NCBI GenBank assembly: GCA_025200525.1
Contig: CM045762.1
Coordinates: 104,186,682 to 104,250,681 of the forward strand
Source of the DNA: Camellia lanceoleosa
Taxonomy: Eukaryota > Streptophyta > Magnoliopsida > Ericales > Theaceae
Length of the DNA: 64,000 nt
Direction of reading: 5' to 3'
Positions 11,480 through 23,900 of the stretch are shown here, piece after piece. The position numbers and the translations under genes are program-made. Each line of letters starts with the position of its first letter. Positions within the stretch are counted from its first letter, which is position 1. The notes below the pieces were generated by a model. It was not told the origin of the DNA and did no database searches. It worked only from the letters and a program-made list of their open reading frames with translations.

Positions 11480-12900
11480 TTGGGAATTTCGTCCAAACTA
11501 GGCCTAGTTTGGGAATTAAGATAATAATTTGGCTTAATATGGGAAAAGCCTCTATCACCATCACTAGCCACCATTGTCAATGACCACCTTAGGCATCCAC
11601 CTCGCGCCACCACCTTACATTGGTGGTAACCACAACAAAAATGAGAGTAATAGAATTGGAGTAGCTTATGTTTTTCAGCAATGATAGAAGACATGATCTG
11701 ATAATCGCAAACTAGAAACAGAGATCCCTACCAACAATTCATCGCTTGTCCACTAGTATTAGGGTTTCATGCCGTTAGAAAACAGAAAATGTGGCAATAT
11801 ATCTGGATGAAACATATTTTGATTCAACAAATCTCTCAGATTCCATTCAAATCACGAATGTGGAAAATGAACATAAGATTTTGAAATTGGAAAGAGGATA
11901 ATATCTAGCACTTGATTCTAGAGTTTCTCTACATCTCACGTTGTCCTTGTTTCAATTTGTGGATTTCATTACCAAATATGAGGTTGTCACATAGGATGGG
12001 GGGGTCCCTGCTATGACTTTCCTAGCTATGCTACCTACAATGCCTTAAACGACACTGTTTCAACTTACTTTTCTTTTTCTTTTTTTTCAAATTCTGTTCT
12101 CAACTTCTTATTGTGCCTCTTTCTTGAATAATGTATTTTTTTTTTCAATTATGTTATGTCACAATGCCTTTTGCTTCTTTTTTTTCAAATTAATTTTTTA
12201 AAGTTATCTTTTCAATCTATATTGCTTGCATTTAAAAAAATAAAATTGTTTAGTTTTTTTTTGTTCACTATTAAAATAATGTAATCTTTTAATTTAGGAT
12301 AAATTATAAATATATTCTTTGAGATTTATTTAGAGTTTTGTTTAGATATATAAAACAACCCTAGGGTTCCTAACAATACTATAACAGCAGCAGTAGCAGC
12401 AACAGTATCAACGTGAGCGAGGTTGAGAGAAAAGCACAAAAAAAAAAAGGTTACAACCAAGGAAGAATTTTTGAGTGTGTGGTAGGTCTCTATCTTTCTT
12501 CTTCCTTTTGTTTTGTTCTTTTATCCTTAATCTATTATTATTTAATTCATAGATGCAGAGGTTGTACATGTATGTATTTTATATATATACACTGTTAAGA
12601 AATTTGAGGAGATAAATTGATGCTTAAAGAATGGGTGTAATTCTTTAGTCCAAAAGTTCTGCACAAAACGGCAAACTTTAAAAATTAAGAAACCATATTA
12701 AACAAATGAATTCTAAGCTAAAATTTTTACAGCAACTTAATTACATATTGAATTTCATGCCAGAATTTTCTTATAGTTTTTGGGAGTCAAAATTCATATA
12801 AAATGATGAATTCAAATATGTCCTGAAAAATAGTGTATAACAGTAACTTCGAAAGTGCTGTTCTCTTTGGGTATAAATCTAAAAATTATCAAATCAGAGC
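11480..12900. other. Intergenic stretch, nothing recognised
   Basis: T-rich tracts around 12070-12260 and a fragment at 12295-12340 resembling one end of the MITE family at 22069, 41463 and 41888 ('ggataaattataaatat'). No supported gene. Confidence 0.45.
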
Positions 12901-12909
12901 CATTAGAAT

Positions 12910-13704
12910 TGGAAAATTCTATTTCCACCCATCAAATTATCTTTGTATACATCTTTTCTCAATCTACACATTTAATAATTTGATTTTTACTTCTTTATCT
13001 CAATTCACACACTTCACATTCCAAATATACCCTCACCCTTCTCCATGCACATCCTCTCCTTCCATCCTTTCTCACTCCAAGATCCTATATTTTCTTTAGT
13101 AAAATTCTTTCTGAAGCAAATCGATAACATTTCAAAACTTTCCATTGCTATAGGATCAAATATTGCTGTGAAAGAACAAACATTCATCATTCTTATAATT
13201 TCTAGAGTAGTTCATTCAAAAGTTTTTGTTCTCATTCCTGGTTTTTAAGCTCTGGTTTTTGTTCATTCAAAAGTTTTTTTCTCAAGTGGGTCTTTCATTA
13301 ATCGCTCAATATGCGTTGTAAATTTTGATTTTCTTTACCATAACCCCTGTTTCTCTGCTTCTTTGCCTAGAGGGTTTGTGTTTATCTTCCACAGAGAGCT
13401 ATCTATTGTTTATCAATGGATGATTTTCAGATTTAATTTTTTTTTTAATTGAATTTTTGGGGTTTGAAGAGTTGTTAAATTCCATAAATTTGCTTGAAGC
13501 AGGATCAAAAGCAGTTGGAGAGTGATGAAGAAGAAAGGGAAACAGATTCAAAAAATTCGAAAGAATGAAGAAGTTGCAGAGGATTGGTGTGGTGAGATGG
13601 TGGTGGGTGAGATGGTAATTTTGTTAAAGAATAAAATTGAGATTCTTAAAAAATTCATTAAGTGTGTAGAGTAAGAAAACTTGATGTGTGGAAATAGAAT
13701 TTCC
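12910..13704. mobile_element. Mutator-type non-autonomous element (MULE MITE, possible Pack-MULE) with 9 bp target duplication
   Basis: The exact 9-base duplication CATTAGAAT flanks the element at 12901-12909 and 13705-13713. The ends are long inverted repeats: left 'ggaaaattctatttccac', and the right end read inverted starts 'gggaaattctatttccac', with further matching through 'catcaa' and 'tctacaca'. A 9 bp duplication with long TIRs is characteristic of Mutator-like elements. At 795 bp there is no transposase. The interior, including purine-rich, gene-like sequence at 13500-13610, could be captured host DNA, but I recognise no gene in it. Confidence 0.8.
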
Positions 13705-13899
13705 CATTAGAATCGTTTATGAGTTTACTTTCTGACATTTTTGGCCTTGCATTGATTGCTCGTGTATATGAAAAGAACCATCAATTTCTTTATAATGCTG
13801 TAGAAAACAACCTGTTTGGATAAAATTAATTGCAACTAATTCTTTTAATAAGAAAATCGAGTGAAACTAATTGGGTTTGAAACTTGGGATATAGTAGTT

Positions 13900-15382
13900 G
13901 ATATCTGGAGGGCTTTGGAATTTTTTGAACTGTGTAGAGTAGGTTTTTAATTTTCAAAGTTAGCAAACAGTTTAGAAAAATCTATATAAAATTCTATTTT
14001 TACCTAAAAGCGTCACTTAATTAAGTTTCAATCGGAACTCATGTCTTGGTTGATTTTGGACCTTCAAGAACATGAATTTAGGTATTATTTAAGTAACGGA
14101 GAGTTGGATTGAGCCATATTAGTGTGCTTTAACTTAGGGTTAAGTGATTATTACTTTTAGTTTTTTTTGGAGTTAGTAGTGACACGTAATTTTTTATATT
14201 TTGTTCAAGGTACTATTTGGACTTTTATACTCTATTAAAGGACTATGTTGTTCCGTTTTCAGGTGAGTATTTGCATGCTACATATTTTTATAAATGTTCC
14301 ATTTTCCTAAAACTATTTGAAAAGTAAATTGTTATTTTGTGGTCAAACAACCTTGGTTAAATTATTATTATATTATTGGAACTGAGTTATTTCTAAAACA
14401 TAGGTAAACTTGACATATTGTAAACTATTTGTTATGATCTCATGTTTATAATGGTGAACTACCATGTTTTACGAAACTAAATTGTATTGATTATTGGGAC
14501 TATCTATATATAGAAGTTCAAGGAATTTATTTCACTGTGTGTGATGACTTTGGCCACTAAGAAATAGATCCGAGTTAGGCTATGATGACTCTAGTGCTTA
14601 ATGATTGTAAGGAACAGACCTAGATTAGACTAGGTGACCTTCAATCGGAGTGTCTAAGAGAAACGGCTTTGGTTGTCACCCCAAGGATGACTCTTGGTTT
14701 GATATTGGATTGCATTGAGAACTTTGTGGCATGTTACTTGTTATTCTTGGTACCCAGATTATAATGATGATTATGTTGTTGTCAGATTTAAGTGGAGAAT
14801 ATCATTTGTTATGTTACATGAATATTTTTAACCATAAAACTGTGGAACCTTGTTTTTTTAATCATATTGTCTTTATTAAAACTGTATGTCAATCTAGTTT
14901 CTGTTATATACAATCTTATTTTGGAATTGAATCCTACTTTTGAAACTGTATTTTATTTTCCACATTTTTACTCACTGAGCTATTAGCTGACTTAGTTGTT
15001 GAACATTTTCAGGTGAGAGAAGGACTTAGAGTGAACTCATAGCCTAGCAGGGACTCTATCTTATAGATATCTAGGATATTCATTTATTTTGTTTTAATTT
15101 GTTATGTTGATTTTGTGCATATATTGTGATTGAATTTTATTTAGAATTATTTCATTTTGTGAGCAGTTTGTATTCCATTTAGTATATATTTTGGAAGTGG
15201 GTTATAGTTGATTTTGCCATTCATACTTACGACATGTCACTGGATTGAGTTTTGATTTATTTATTACTGGACTATTGTTGTATTTATTCGATGTGTTTAT
15301 AGATTCGTATTTAGGCTTACGTGTGCTTTGGGCTAAGGCCCTGTGGGCCACAGTCGGTCATGCCTGAATTTCGGTTGTGACA
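13900..15382 (+). mobile_element. Partial LTR of the CTCGAG-array family (3' part)
   Basis: The right end 'ggttgtgaca' at 15373-15382 and the block 'ctcactgagctattagct' (14971-14988) followed by 'caggtgagagaagg' match the 3' third of the other family copies, and 'caggtgagtatttgc' at 14262 matches the conserved GTGAGTA segment. A degenerate repeat of 'gacctagattagactaggtgacc' type lies at 14570-14700, where the others have a minisatellite. No CTCGAG array is present. The left boundary is approximate and no matching duplication was found, so the copy is probably truncated. Confidence 0.5.
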
Positions 15383-15859
15383 AAAACTACGAGAGAGTAA
15401 AATGAATTTTATCCTAAAAAATAAAAAATTATTCCATGTTATTAGTTTTCAACATGAATGAAAATAATCATTTTAGGAAAATGCTATACGTCCCAAATTT
15501 TCTACTAAATAAACGACCAAATGTCTTATATGGGTTTGGGGACATTTGATCATTTACGTGGTAGAAAATTTGGTATCTCTTATATTACCCATCATTTTAT
15601 TCCTATGTCATTCCATGTTAACAATCAAACAATTAAATAATGGGGTACTTACGTATAGGTCTTATTAACTAGACTTATTTACCTACAGGTCCTAACTAAT
15701 AAATTTAACATTATAAAAATAAGAGATTGATAAATTTATCACTATAAATTTATTCATAAAAATAAAAGACTGATAAATTTATCTTTATCACTTAATAAAT
15801 TTATCAACAGGACTTAATGGGTAATAAGTCTCAAAAGTAGGACCTATTGGTAGTTTACC
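15383..15859. other. Intergenic AT-rich spacer between two LTR-family copies
   Basis: Contains repeated 'gataaatttatca' motifs (15725-15800) that are short inverted repeats. No gene. Confidence 0.45.
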
Positions 15860-16384
15860 TGTCATGACCCGAACCCGCCCCCATGGGTTAAGGGCATAAC
15901 CGGCCAGTAATCCTGAGATTACATACGGCCTCAAACAAAAATAGGCGTAAGTTAACAGAGTATAGGGGGGGCCAAACGGAAGTAATAATTAAAAACTTTG
16001 TCCATAGAGCTGTGCTTATATGCACTTTTAAACAAGCCATGCGCAGATACGTTAATAACCCACATCAAAAGTACATTAGCAAAGTTCCTTTACAGACAGA
16101 ATCATCTAAACCGAGTCAACCCATAACGGACTATATACAAATATACACAAGGTCCTTGCCAACTAGACAAAACATAACATATAACAAAATGGCAAGACCG
16201 GGTCTCGTACGTGAGACGCAAAGCTGACTCTCCCAAAACTCATGCTACTCCTGGCAGACTTCACTGTGGCTGGGGTTGGACCTCACTTAGCTCACCTACA
16301 AATACATGAATGAGCGTGAGCGAATGCCCAGTGAATAATATAAATTAAACAAGTTACATAAGCAATTATTGGAACAGTCTAGCA

Positions 16385-16790
16385 AACGACCTTCGGCCTA
16401 ATCATTTACATCAATCGGCCTTCGGCCCAATCATTCATGTCAATCGGCCTTCAGCCCAATCATTCATGTCAATCGGTCTTCGGCCCAATCATTTATATCA
16501 ATCGGCCTTCGGCCCAATCATTTACATCAATCGGCCTTCGGCCCAATCATTCATGTCAATCGGCCTTCGATCCAATTATTTATATCAATCGGCCTTCGGC
16601 CCAATCATTTACATCAATCGGCCTTCGGCCCAATCATTCATGTCAATCGGCCTTCGGCCCAATCATTTATATCCATCGGCCTTCGGCCCAATTATCTATA
16701 TCCATCATTCGTATCCATCGGCCTTTGGCCCAGTCATTCATATCAATCGGCCTTTGGCCCAATCAATTATATCAATCATTGTCCGCCATT
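16385..16790. repeat. Minisatellite, about 29-30 bp unit with core CGGCCTTCGGCC, about 13 copies
   Basis: Units read 'atcggccttcggcccaatca' followed by 'tt(c/t)a(t/c)(g/a)tca'. The core CGGCCTTCGGCC is an inverted repeat able to form a small hairpin. Repetitive peptides (SIGLRPNH...) read from it are not genes. Confidence 0.9.
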
Positions 16791-17104
16791 CAAATTTATG
16801 AACATACAAACTTACATATAAGTAAACAATTGGACAACGATATACTTCAAATATCCTGTTAAGATATTACTCACAGTGATCGGCTTGCAGAATTGTCTTG
16901 GAACTCGACCCTACACATGCCATGAACACAAAAGGGTCATTAACAATTCAATCCGTTCAAAATTCACATTTTCCTCTTTAGGCTTCATTCCTATCTTTTT
17001 AATTCAATTACAACGCTCAATGTATGCCTAAGAGTGTTTAGGAGTGAAAGGGAACGGAAAATAGAACACAAAATGCAAAAACAGGATTTCAGAAAATAGA
17101 GTCT

Positions 17105-17330
17105 CCGCCGGCGTGGACTTCGCCGGCGGACCCTGTGTCTGGAAATCTTGGTTGCCTTCTATTCAGCTCGGCGTGAACTTGGCCGCCGAGCGGTCGCTGT
17201 CTACATAGCTCCCCGCTCGAGCGTTAACTTCCCCGCTCGAGCGGGAACCATGTCTGCAGAAAATGCTGGGAGCTCGATTTATCCGCTCGAGCGGCACTTC
17301 CCCCGCTCAAGCAGACACCATGAATTCTGG
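17105..17330. repeat. CTCGAG-palindrome array in the inverted LTR copy
   Basis: Contains CGCTCGAGCG cores near 17214, 17234 and 17283, the decayed form CGCTCAAGCA near 17305, and related 'gccggcgtggacttcgccggc' palindromic sequence at 17106-17128. Confidence 0.8.
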
Positions 17331-18355
17331 GTTTTCCAGAATGGTTCCCTGAGTTCATTCTTGACATCCAAAGGCTTTAAGCTCGAACTAAAACACCAAA
17401 AACATGCAATTCCATCATATAACACATGGATGTACACAATATGAAGCCAATCTTCCAAGATCATGGCCCATTTCTTCAAATTTAATCAACATTCTTTTAT
17501 ATGATCAAAATCCATTCATTCAAGCTTCATATTAATTCCATAACCTCTTCAATCATGCATGCATGTAAAGTTTGACTTCATTTCTGTTACCAATGGTGCA
17601 AAATAATGCTCCAAATCATGAAGCTACACCAAAAACCACTCATGCATGTAAGATTTGATGCTCCATTCTTTACATTTAACATGCTACATGCTAGAATACT
17701 CAAAATTGTAACAATTATGCACATGCATGTTCATTCTAACTTCAATTTCAGCTCAATCTTAGCCATGAGCTACCATACTACTTGATTTCACAAAATTGCA
17801 CACTCAATTCATAAATCAAGAATTGGTTACTCACCTAGGAGCTTCAAACACTCAATGTTCTTTGAGTTTTAACTTCCAATTTCACAATCTTGCATCAAAA
17901 TGCACAAGTCTTACCCTTCTATCTCTATGGCCGGCCCCTCTCTCTCTTTCCAAGGACCAAAATCAGATTTTGAGTTCAAAAAGGGACAATGAGGGTGTAT
18001 AGGCCTCACCCATAAAGCCCCACTAATGCCATATGTTAATAATAAAAAGTGTGGCCCTATTTTACCAATTAAATCAATTAATCTGGCCCGAATCAATTTT
18101 TCAATTAAATTTCACCGTAGGCTCTAAAAATTATGCCAATCACAATGGCGTAATCAATTTCGGGTTCTGTGGTCGATAAGGCCCTCAATTTAATTTCCAA
18201 AACAGATTATTCAAACAGATTTTCCTACGGTGAGCAGGTAGAGTTCCAAAATCACATATATCCACATAATGGCACATAAAATCATATCAAAACATATAAT
18301 CACATATGTATTAGAGACCAATTAACATAATATAGAACAGAGGTATCACATTACC

Positions 18356-19040
18356 CTTAAATAATATATTCCGTTTCTAGTCTCACTCATTCTATTCTTT
18401 CTACCAAACATAGTAACATACACTCCCTTTAAAAAAGGTGTATCATTTACACCTCTAATTATGTTTTTTTTTTTTGTTTAGTTATGATAAATTTTTTTCT
18501 TTGGTTACTCATAAATTTTTTTAGTTATATTTCATGTTATATTTAAATATATATATTTTTTCCTTTTAGTTATGTCTCAAAAAATTAAAATTATTTCATA
18601 TTTTCTTTTAGTTATAAGGTTGATATCATAGTGAGTGTTTGAGAAGTTATTATTTTAGTTTTTGATTATTTTAGGAGCTCAAAATTTTTGTGTTTGGAAA
18701 GATAATTGAGTTTTTTTATAATTAGATACGATATTTGTAGGATAAAAAATAAAATGATTATGAATTTGATATGATATTTTATTTAAATTTATTTTTTTTG
18801 AATTTTTAACTAATTTTTTCTTTTAATATTAAAAAAAAAAAAAGAAGAAAAAACACTTCCCAAACACCACCATAGTGTTTTCCAGCAATTGAAGTCATCA
18901 CTGGCTTGAGCAGTAAAAACTTCATATATCTAGTAGAAAATTCTAGAAGTTCAATAGGTTAATCCAACTCCATCGAATTTTATTTTTTTAAAAAAATTAA
19001 AATTTTAATATAAAATTTTATAGATTTTGATTCTCTGATG
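18356..19040. other. AT-rich intergenic stretch, nothing recognised
   Basis: Repeated 'tttagttat' words and A-runs at 18830-18850. No gene or element ends seen. Confidence 0.45.
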
Positions 19041-19043
19041 TTA

Positions 19044-19400
19044 GTTATCATAACTTAAGAAATCATTCGGGTTTGGCGCGCTTATTTCGAGACCAACCTC
19101 AATAATTTAAATTATTTATTTTTTGAAAAATGCCTCAGACCCCCAGTGGGGGTCACTGGGGGTCATCTGTGCAGCCCTCCCATTGGTCAAAAAAAAAATT
19201 GTTTTTTTTTTTTTTTTTTTTTTTTTTAAAGTTTTCAGCCAATTGTCGCCCGCCACCTCACTGGGGGTCGACCCCCAGTGGGGGTCTCTAGCATTTCCGT
19301 TATTTTTTGGTGGTCATCATAATTTAAGAAATCATTTGGATGTGGTGGGCTTATTTTGGGATTAACTTCAATAATGTAAATTGTTCATTTTTTGATTTAT
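19044..19400. repeat. Direct repeat of about 85 bp flanking the foldback element
   Basis: 19045-19128 ('atcataacttaagaaatcat' onward) recurs with substitutions at 19316-19400 ('atcataatttaagaaatcat' onward). The two copies bracket the palindromic element at 19123-19300, as if a local duplication accompanied its insertion. Confidence 0.7.
19123..19300. mobile_element. Foldback MITE with GACCCCCAGTGGGGGTC palindromes at both ends
   Basis: The 17-base palindrome GACCCCCAGTGGGGGTC occurs at 19138-19154 and again at 19270-19286. A further 'cactgggggtc' lies just inside each, and the outer flanks (aaaatgc ... gcatttc) are also inverted. The interior holds a long T run (19203-19227) and the inverted pair 'cattggt' / 'agccaat'. 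No coding capacity. Confidence 0.7.
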
Positions 19401-19916
19401 TATGTAGAATATTCATATAAAAATTAAGAGGATCGAATATCAATAATTATATATTTGAATCACATTTGTGTTACAAAAAAATTATGACTATTGTAGAAAT
19501 TATAATTATCATCCATTTTTATAAAACAAATATAATTTAAACATATAATTAAAACTGTCCAATTATATTAATTTTTTATATAAATATTTTACTTAATAAA
19601 TTTTAAAAAAATGAATGATTTGCCTACATTGTCCCCAAATAGGCCTACGTAACCCAAAAAGTCTCTCAAGTTAAATAACTAAATTGACATAATCGAATCC
19701 CAATTTTTATATAGAGTAGTATTACATGTCTCTAATATATCATTCTTATTTTAACATCTAATAATATAAAAGAGAGAGATAGAAAGAGAAAAAATGAGTT
19801 ATAAGTAGTTGGGTTCATTCCATATTATTAGGGTTTCTAATTAGAACTTCTAAATATTTTTTTTTATATATTTTAAAATATTTTTATATTTTATTTATAC
19901 ATCACAATACATTTAT

Positions 19917-20371
19917 TGGGCTTGTTTGGTTTGTATTTGAGAAACATGTTTTGAGATAAAAAGTACGAAAATTTGTTTGGTTTGGTTTTTTTTGAAAAGA
20001 TGTTTTGAAAAATTATTTTAAAAGAGAGTTTTAGAAAAAGTGATTGATTTGATGTGTATGAAAGAGAGATTTGTTTGGAAAACTTATAAGGGTGGTGATT
20101 CATCCCACTAATTTTTTGACAACTAATAGCACTAATGAACTAAAAAAAAAAAAAAAAAACTTAAGCCAAAACATCACATCACTTTGGTGGGGTCTCCTGT
20201 GCCACATCATTAGTGATGCTCTAGTACTTTCAATTTAGAGCTCTAAAACATTATTGAACTTATAAACCAAACAAGTTTTGAAAAAAAAATTTAAAAAAAT
20301 TTGTTTAATTTAATTACTTTTAAAAACTTATTTGTAAAAAAAATTTTTCAAAATTTTTTGAGAAACACAAA
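19917..20371. mobile_element. MITE, copy 2 (family of 4503-4793), interrupted by a nested insertion
   Basis: Begins 'tgggcttgtttggtttgtat' and shares 'gagataaaaagtacgaaaat' and 'gattgatttgatgtgtatga' with copy 1. The right arm ('ttttgagaaacacaaact') is a decayed inverted complement of the left arm. It carries the nested insertion at 20090-20256. Confidence 0.6.
20090..20256. mobile_element. Nested 167 bp insertion with 9 bp flanking duplication
   Basis: AACTTATAA is present at 20081-20089 and again at 20257-20265, bracketing sequence absent from the first MITE copy. The insert contains an A-run (20141-20159) and the palindrome TTTAGAGCTCTAAA (20236-20249). It has no clear terminal inverted repeats, so its class is unknown. 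Confidence 0.5.
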
Positions 20372-20412
20372 CTAAAATTTTTTATTCATTATCATTAGCA
20401 TTAGGATTTTCC

Positions 20413-20692
20413 TTTTTTTTTTTTTTTTTTTGAACTATAAAAAAAAGGGCTCTGTGATGTCGCACACTGTGGCCCTGACCTGACCAATAGCTTGTTACCA
20501 GAATTAACCCCCACCATGTGGGGGACCCACCATCGAGGTGGAGCTCATCACCGCCCTAATCACTTGACAAGTTTCGATGAGATGCTCAAGAGCCCCTGAA
20601 AAATCCAAGATTTTTGCGCCCCCCAAAAGACGAACTTGACTCGGACAGGTGGAGGCCAATGCTTTCTCCACTGGGCCACCACCCCCCAGTGG
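20413..20692 (-). mobile_element. tRNA-derived SINE, minus strand, with about 17 bp target duplication
   Basis: On the minus strand the element starts near 20692 with a Pol III A-box-like TGGCCCAGTGG (20668-20678), followed 30 bases on by a B-box-like AAGTTCGTCTT (20627-20637). It ends in a poly(A) tract (poly-T on the plus strand, 20413-20431). The direct repeat TTAGGATTTTCC plus Ts flanks it (20401-20417 and 20693-20709). This is the structure of a plant SINE. It ends less than 300 bases before the start codon of the phosphatase gene, so it lies in that gene's proximal promoter. Confidence 0.8.
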
Positions 20693-20870
20693 TTAGGATT
20701 TTCCTTTTTGATATTTGGAGAAAAAGTTAATTGATATTTTCAAAATCACATTAAAAGGCACACGAGGCAACCTTGTCACGAAAAGCAAATTCCTGTCCGT
20801 ACGAAGCCATGGAGCTTCGCCCGACTCCCCGCGCTTCTTTTCCACACAAACCAACCGATGTCCTCTTCTT

Positions 20871-20980
20871 TCTCCCTCCCTCTCTCCCCATCTCCATTTT
20901 GACTCTTTCCTTTTCTTTCTCTCTCTCCCTCTCTCTCTCTCCCACACACACACACACACAGCGCTCTCTTTCCCAAAACA
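20871..20980 (+). promoter_or_regulatory. CT/CA-rich probable 5' leader of the phosphatase gene
   Basis: A pyrimidine tract (TCTCTC runs) followed by (CA)n at 20943-20960 directly precedes the ATG at 20981. CT-rich tracts of this kind are common in plant 5' UTRs. The transcription start and TATA box could not be placed with confidence. Confidence 0.45.
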
Positions 20981-23900
20981 ATGGGTGAACGGCTCGAAGA
21001 AGATGACAGAGAGGCGTTGGCGGCACTAGCAGACGCGCCGCCTCACCGGAAGGCACATTCCTACAGCCACCAATTGCGCAGCAACACCGGCGGCTATTAC
21101 AAGCGTCACCACCAACTCCGAAACCACAGCCTCGAAGAGGACCGAATCCCTCGTAACATTGAGCGCTACTACGACTCCTCCGACGATGACTTCTATCCCT
21201 ACGCCACCGCCACCGGCCCCAGTGCTTCTTCTGGTCCCGGTCCTGGAGACCCTGGGTCCGAAGACTACCAGAGGCTCGATCGCAGCCCCGACGACGAACT
21301 CCGCCATTCTATGACGGAGTTCGTTGCCAGCGGCGGCGGCACCGGGATCTTCAAGGTCCCGGGGCGAGCCGCAGTCCATCCGGGGCGTCCGCCGGGGCTG
21401 GAGCTGAGGCCACACCCGTTGAGGGAGACTCAGGTTGGGAAATTCTTGAGAACCATTGCTTGTACGGATAGCCAGCTTTGGGCTGGTCAAGAGTCCGGGG
21501 TTAGGTTTTGGAACCTCATGGATGCGTACCATCTTGGTATTGGAGTAGGAGGTAGGGCTCGGAGAGGGGATGAGGATGCTGCACCCTTCTACGAATCCGG
21601 AAACACTTCGCCTACAATGTGTTTGATTGTTGATTCTGGTACTAAATTGGTTTGGTCTGGCCATAAGGATGGTAGGGTTAGGTCTTGGAAGATGGATCAA
21701 CCTGTTGTTGATGATTCTCCTTTCAAGGAAGGTCTCTCTTGGCTGGCTCACCGCGGTCCCATTCTTTCCATGGTCATAAGTTCTCATGGTAAAACTCCTT
21801 TCTCTTCTGTTCCCCAATTCAATTCATATATACATGCATATTACATTTTGACCTTGGACAATGACCATACTTCATAATTTTATAGTAAATTATATATAAA
21901 TAAGAATATATATGTGTGTTGACATTCTTTTAAACCATTTTTATATTAATTGTTGTATAAAGGAAAAAAGAAAAAAAAAGAAAAAGAAAGAAGGTTAATT
22001 CTACTTTGCATTTGAAAGTAAATGTAGTGAATATAATAAATAATATATATTTATAAAAAAATTTAAGGTAAATTATAAATACACCCCCTGAGGTTTTATT
22101 AAAATTTAATCGCCTCCTGGTTTTGAAAATTACATTCCACTCGAGGTTTCTAATTTCATAACAAATTGCCCATTTTATTAATAAATCATTAAGTCAATTA
22201 ATGCTTTTAATGATGTTAAAAATATGTTTTAATTAATCATTTAGGTAATTTTATTATTATATAAGAGAGCAATTATGAATTTTATTTTTTTAATTAATTT
22301 TGTTAAATAAAAAATTCTAATAAGGGGGTATTTGTAATTTTTCAAACCACAGAGGCTAATTTGTATTTTAAGCAAACCTTGGGAGATGTATTTGTAATTT
22401 ATCCAAAAATTTACAAAGGGGTTCTAGAGGGTACCAAAAGACCAGAACAGTAAAATGCAGTGATTATACTGATGCTCGGTTTGTTTGGCATTTTTTGGTA
22501 TTTGGTAATATGGAAAACAAAAGTGAATAAAAAATAAGTCTATTTGGGTGGAGTATGTTTTTCATTTTTGAAAAGCGGAAAATGTTTTTCAAATCAAAAT
22601 TTTATCAATGCCACAACATTACCATCACCCATCAACCACCACACTACCACTGCCACACCCACAACTACCATTACTGCTGCGTTGTTGCTGCCACCGCTAC
22701 CGCCGCTACCGCTACCGCTACCACCTCCACCTCCACCTCCACCTCATCACTACCATTACCACTGCACCACTACCGCCACCACCACCCAAACACCTCCACC
22801 TATACTTCTAGCTTGCCTAGTTTGGTCCTATTATCAAATATGAATTGAGAATAATATGATTTTATAACGAATTAATATTATCACAAAGAGTATACTTCTC
22901 ATACGTAAAAGAGATACTTTAATGTATGTAGTACAAATATATAATACATGTATAATTAATGTGGTGCCCCCATTGCAAATGTATCCTAATTTTTTGAGAA
23001 TTTTTTTGTATCACTGTGTTTGTCTTGTGTTACCCTATCTCAAGTCCTTATCTGTGCTTCATTGGTGATTGCTCTAAAGATTTTCGGTTGATCATCAATA
23101 GTGAATATAGCATGCTTCCTTTCTTGATAACCAACATTGGGAATCATGTACAATCTAGAAAGACTGGTGTCATGACCCAAACTCGCCCTTAGAGGTTTGG
23201 ATCATAACTGGTCAATAATCATGAGATTACCTACAGTCTTAGACAAAATTTAAATCATATTTAATTATCTAGAGTCAGAAGTAGAAGTAGAATTACAAAA
23301 TTTTATCTAATGAGCTATGCATATATGATATAAACAAATACGTTAATAACTCACATCCATACTTATTCAAATAAATATTACATGTCTAATGATCATTCAC
23401 AAGTCGTCATTATACAAATCCAAAAGCATATGTACAGGTCAAACATGACCAACAAAAGAAAACAAAAGAATGAAAGTAAAAGCCTCATCTGTGAGGCATT
23501 CTTGGCTTACTTCACAAAACACGGTAATCTTCTATAGGTTCAGTAGGGGCTGGACATCCTACTTGTCACGTATATATATATATAACGGAGGGATCTAACA
23601 CCTAGTGAATAACATCAAAGTAAAGAGGTTATATGAATGAGTTCTATTAACCTCATACTCAAATTCTTATCATAACGGAACGACCTCAGGTCCAAAATTT
23701 GATAGAACGATCTATGATCTAGCATATAACAGAAGTTTAGAGAACGACCTTGGGTCTAATCAATTACAGTTGGATAATGATCATTTGATCAACACATAAC
23801 AGATATTCAAACTTATTAGATATTCAGAATGATCTTGGGTCCATCTTATCAAATATACAGAACGACCTTAGGTCCATCATATACATTCGTATCTCATCAA

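Larger units (their letters stand above)
15860..18350 (-). mobile_element. Solo LTR (2.5 kb) of the CTCGAG-array family, inverted, with 5 bp target duplication
   Basis: On the plus strand it runs from TGTCATGACCC to GGTATCACA, flanked by the exact duplication TTACC at 15855-15859 and 18351-18355. Read on the minus strand the order is: start TGTGATACC, CTCGAG array (about 17330-17105), 'gtgagtaatatct' (about 16875), minisatellite (16790-16385), 'ggtgagctaagtgagg' (about 16300-16280), end GGGCGGGTTCGGGTCATGACA-type. No second LTR or coding region is present. Confidence 0.85.

Noticed and set aside
16385..16862. CRISPR-like regular repeats
   Set aside because: Units are back-to-back minisatellite copies without unique spacers, in a plant LTR.
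20693..21817. Overlapping antisense frames over exon 1 of the phosphatase gene
   Set aside because: They are shadows of the high-GC exon and CT/CA leader with no recognised domain.
22544..22848. Pro/Thr/His-rich open frames in phosphatase intron 1
   Set aside because: All three frames are open because of the CAC-type repeat, and splicing removes this region.
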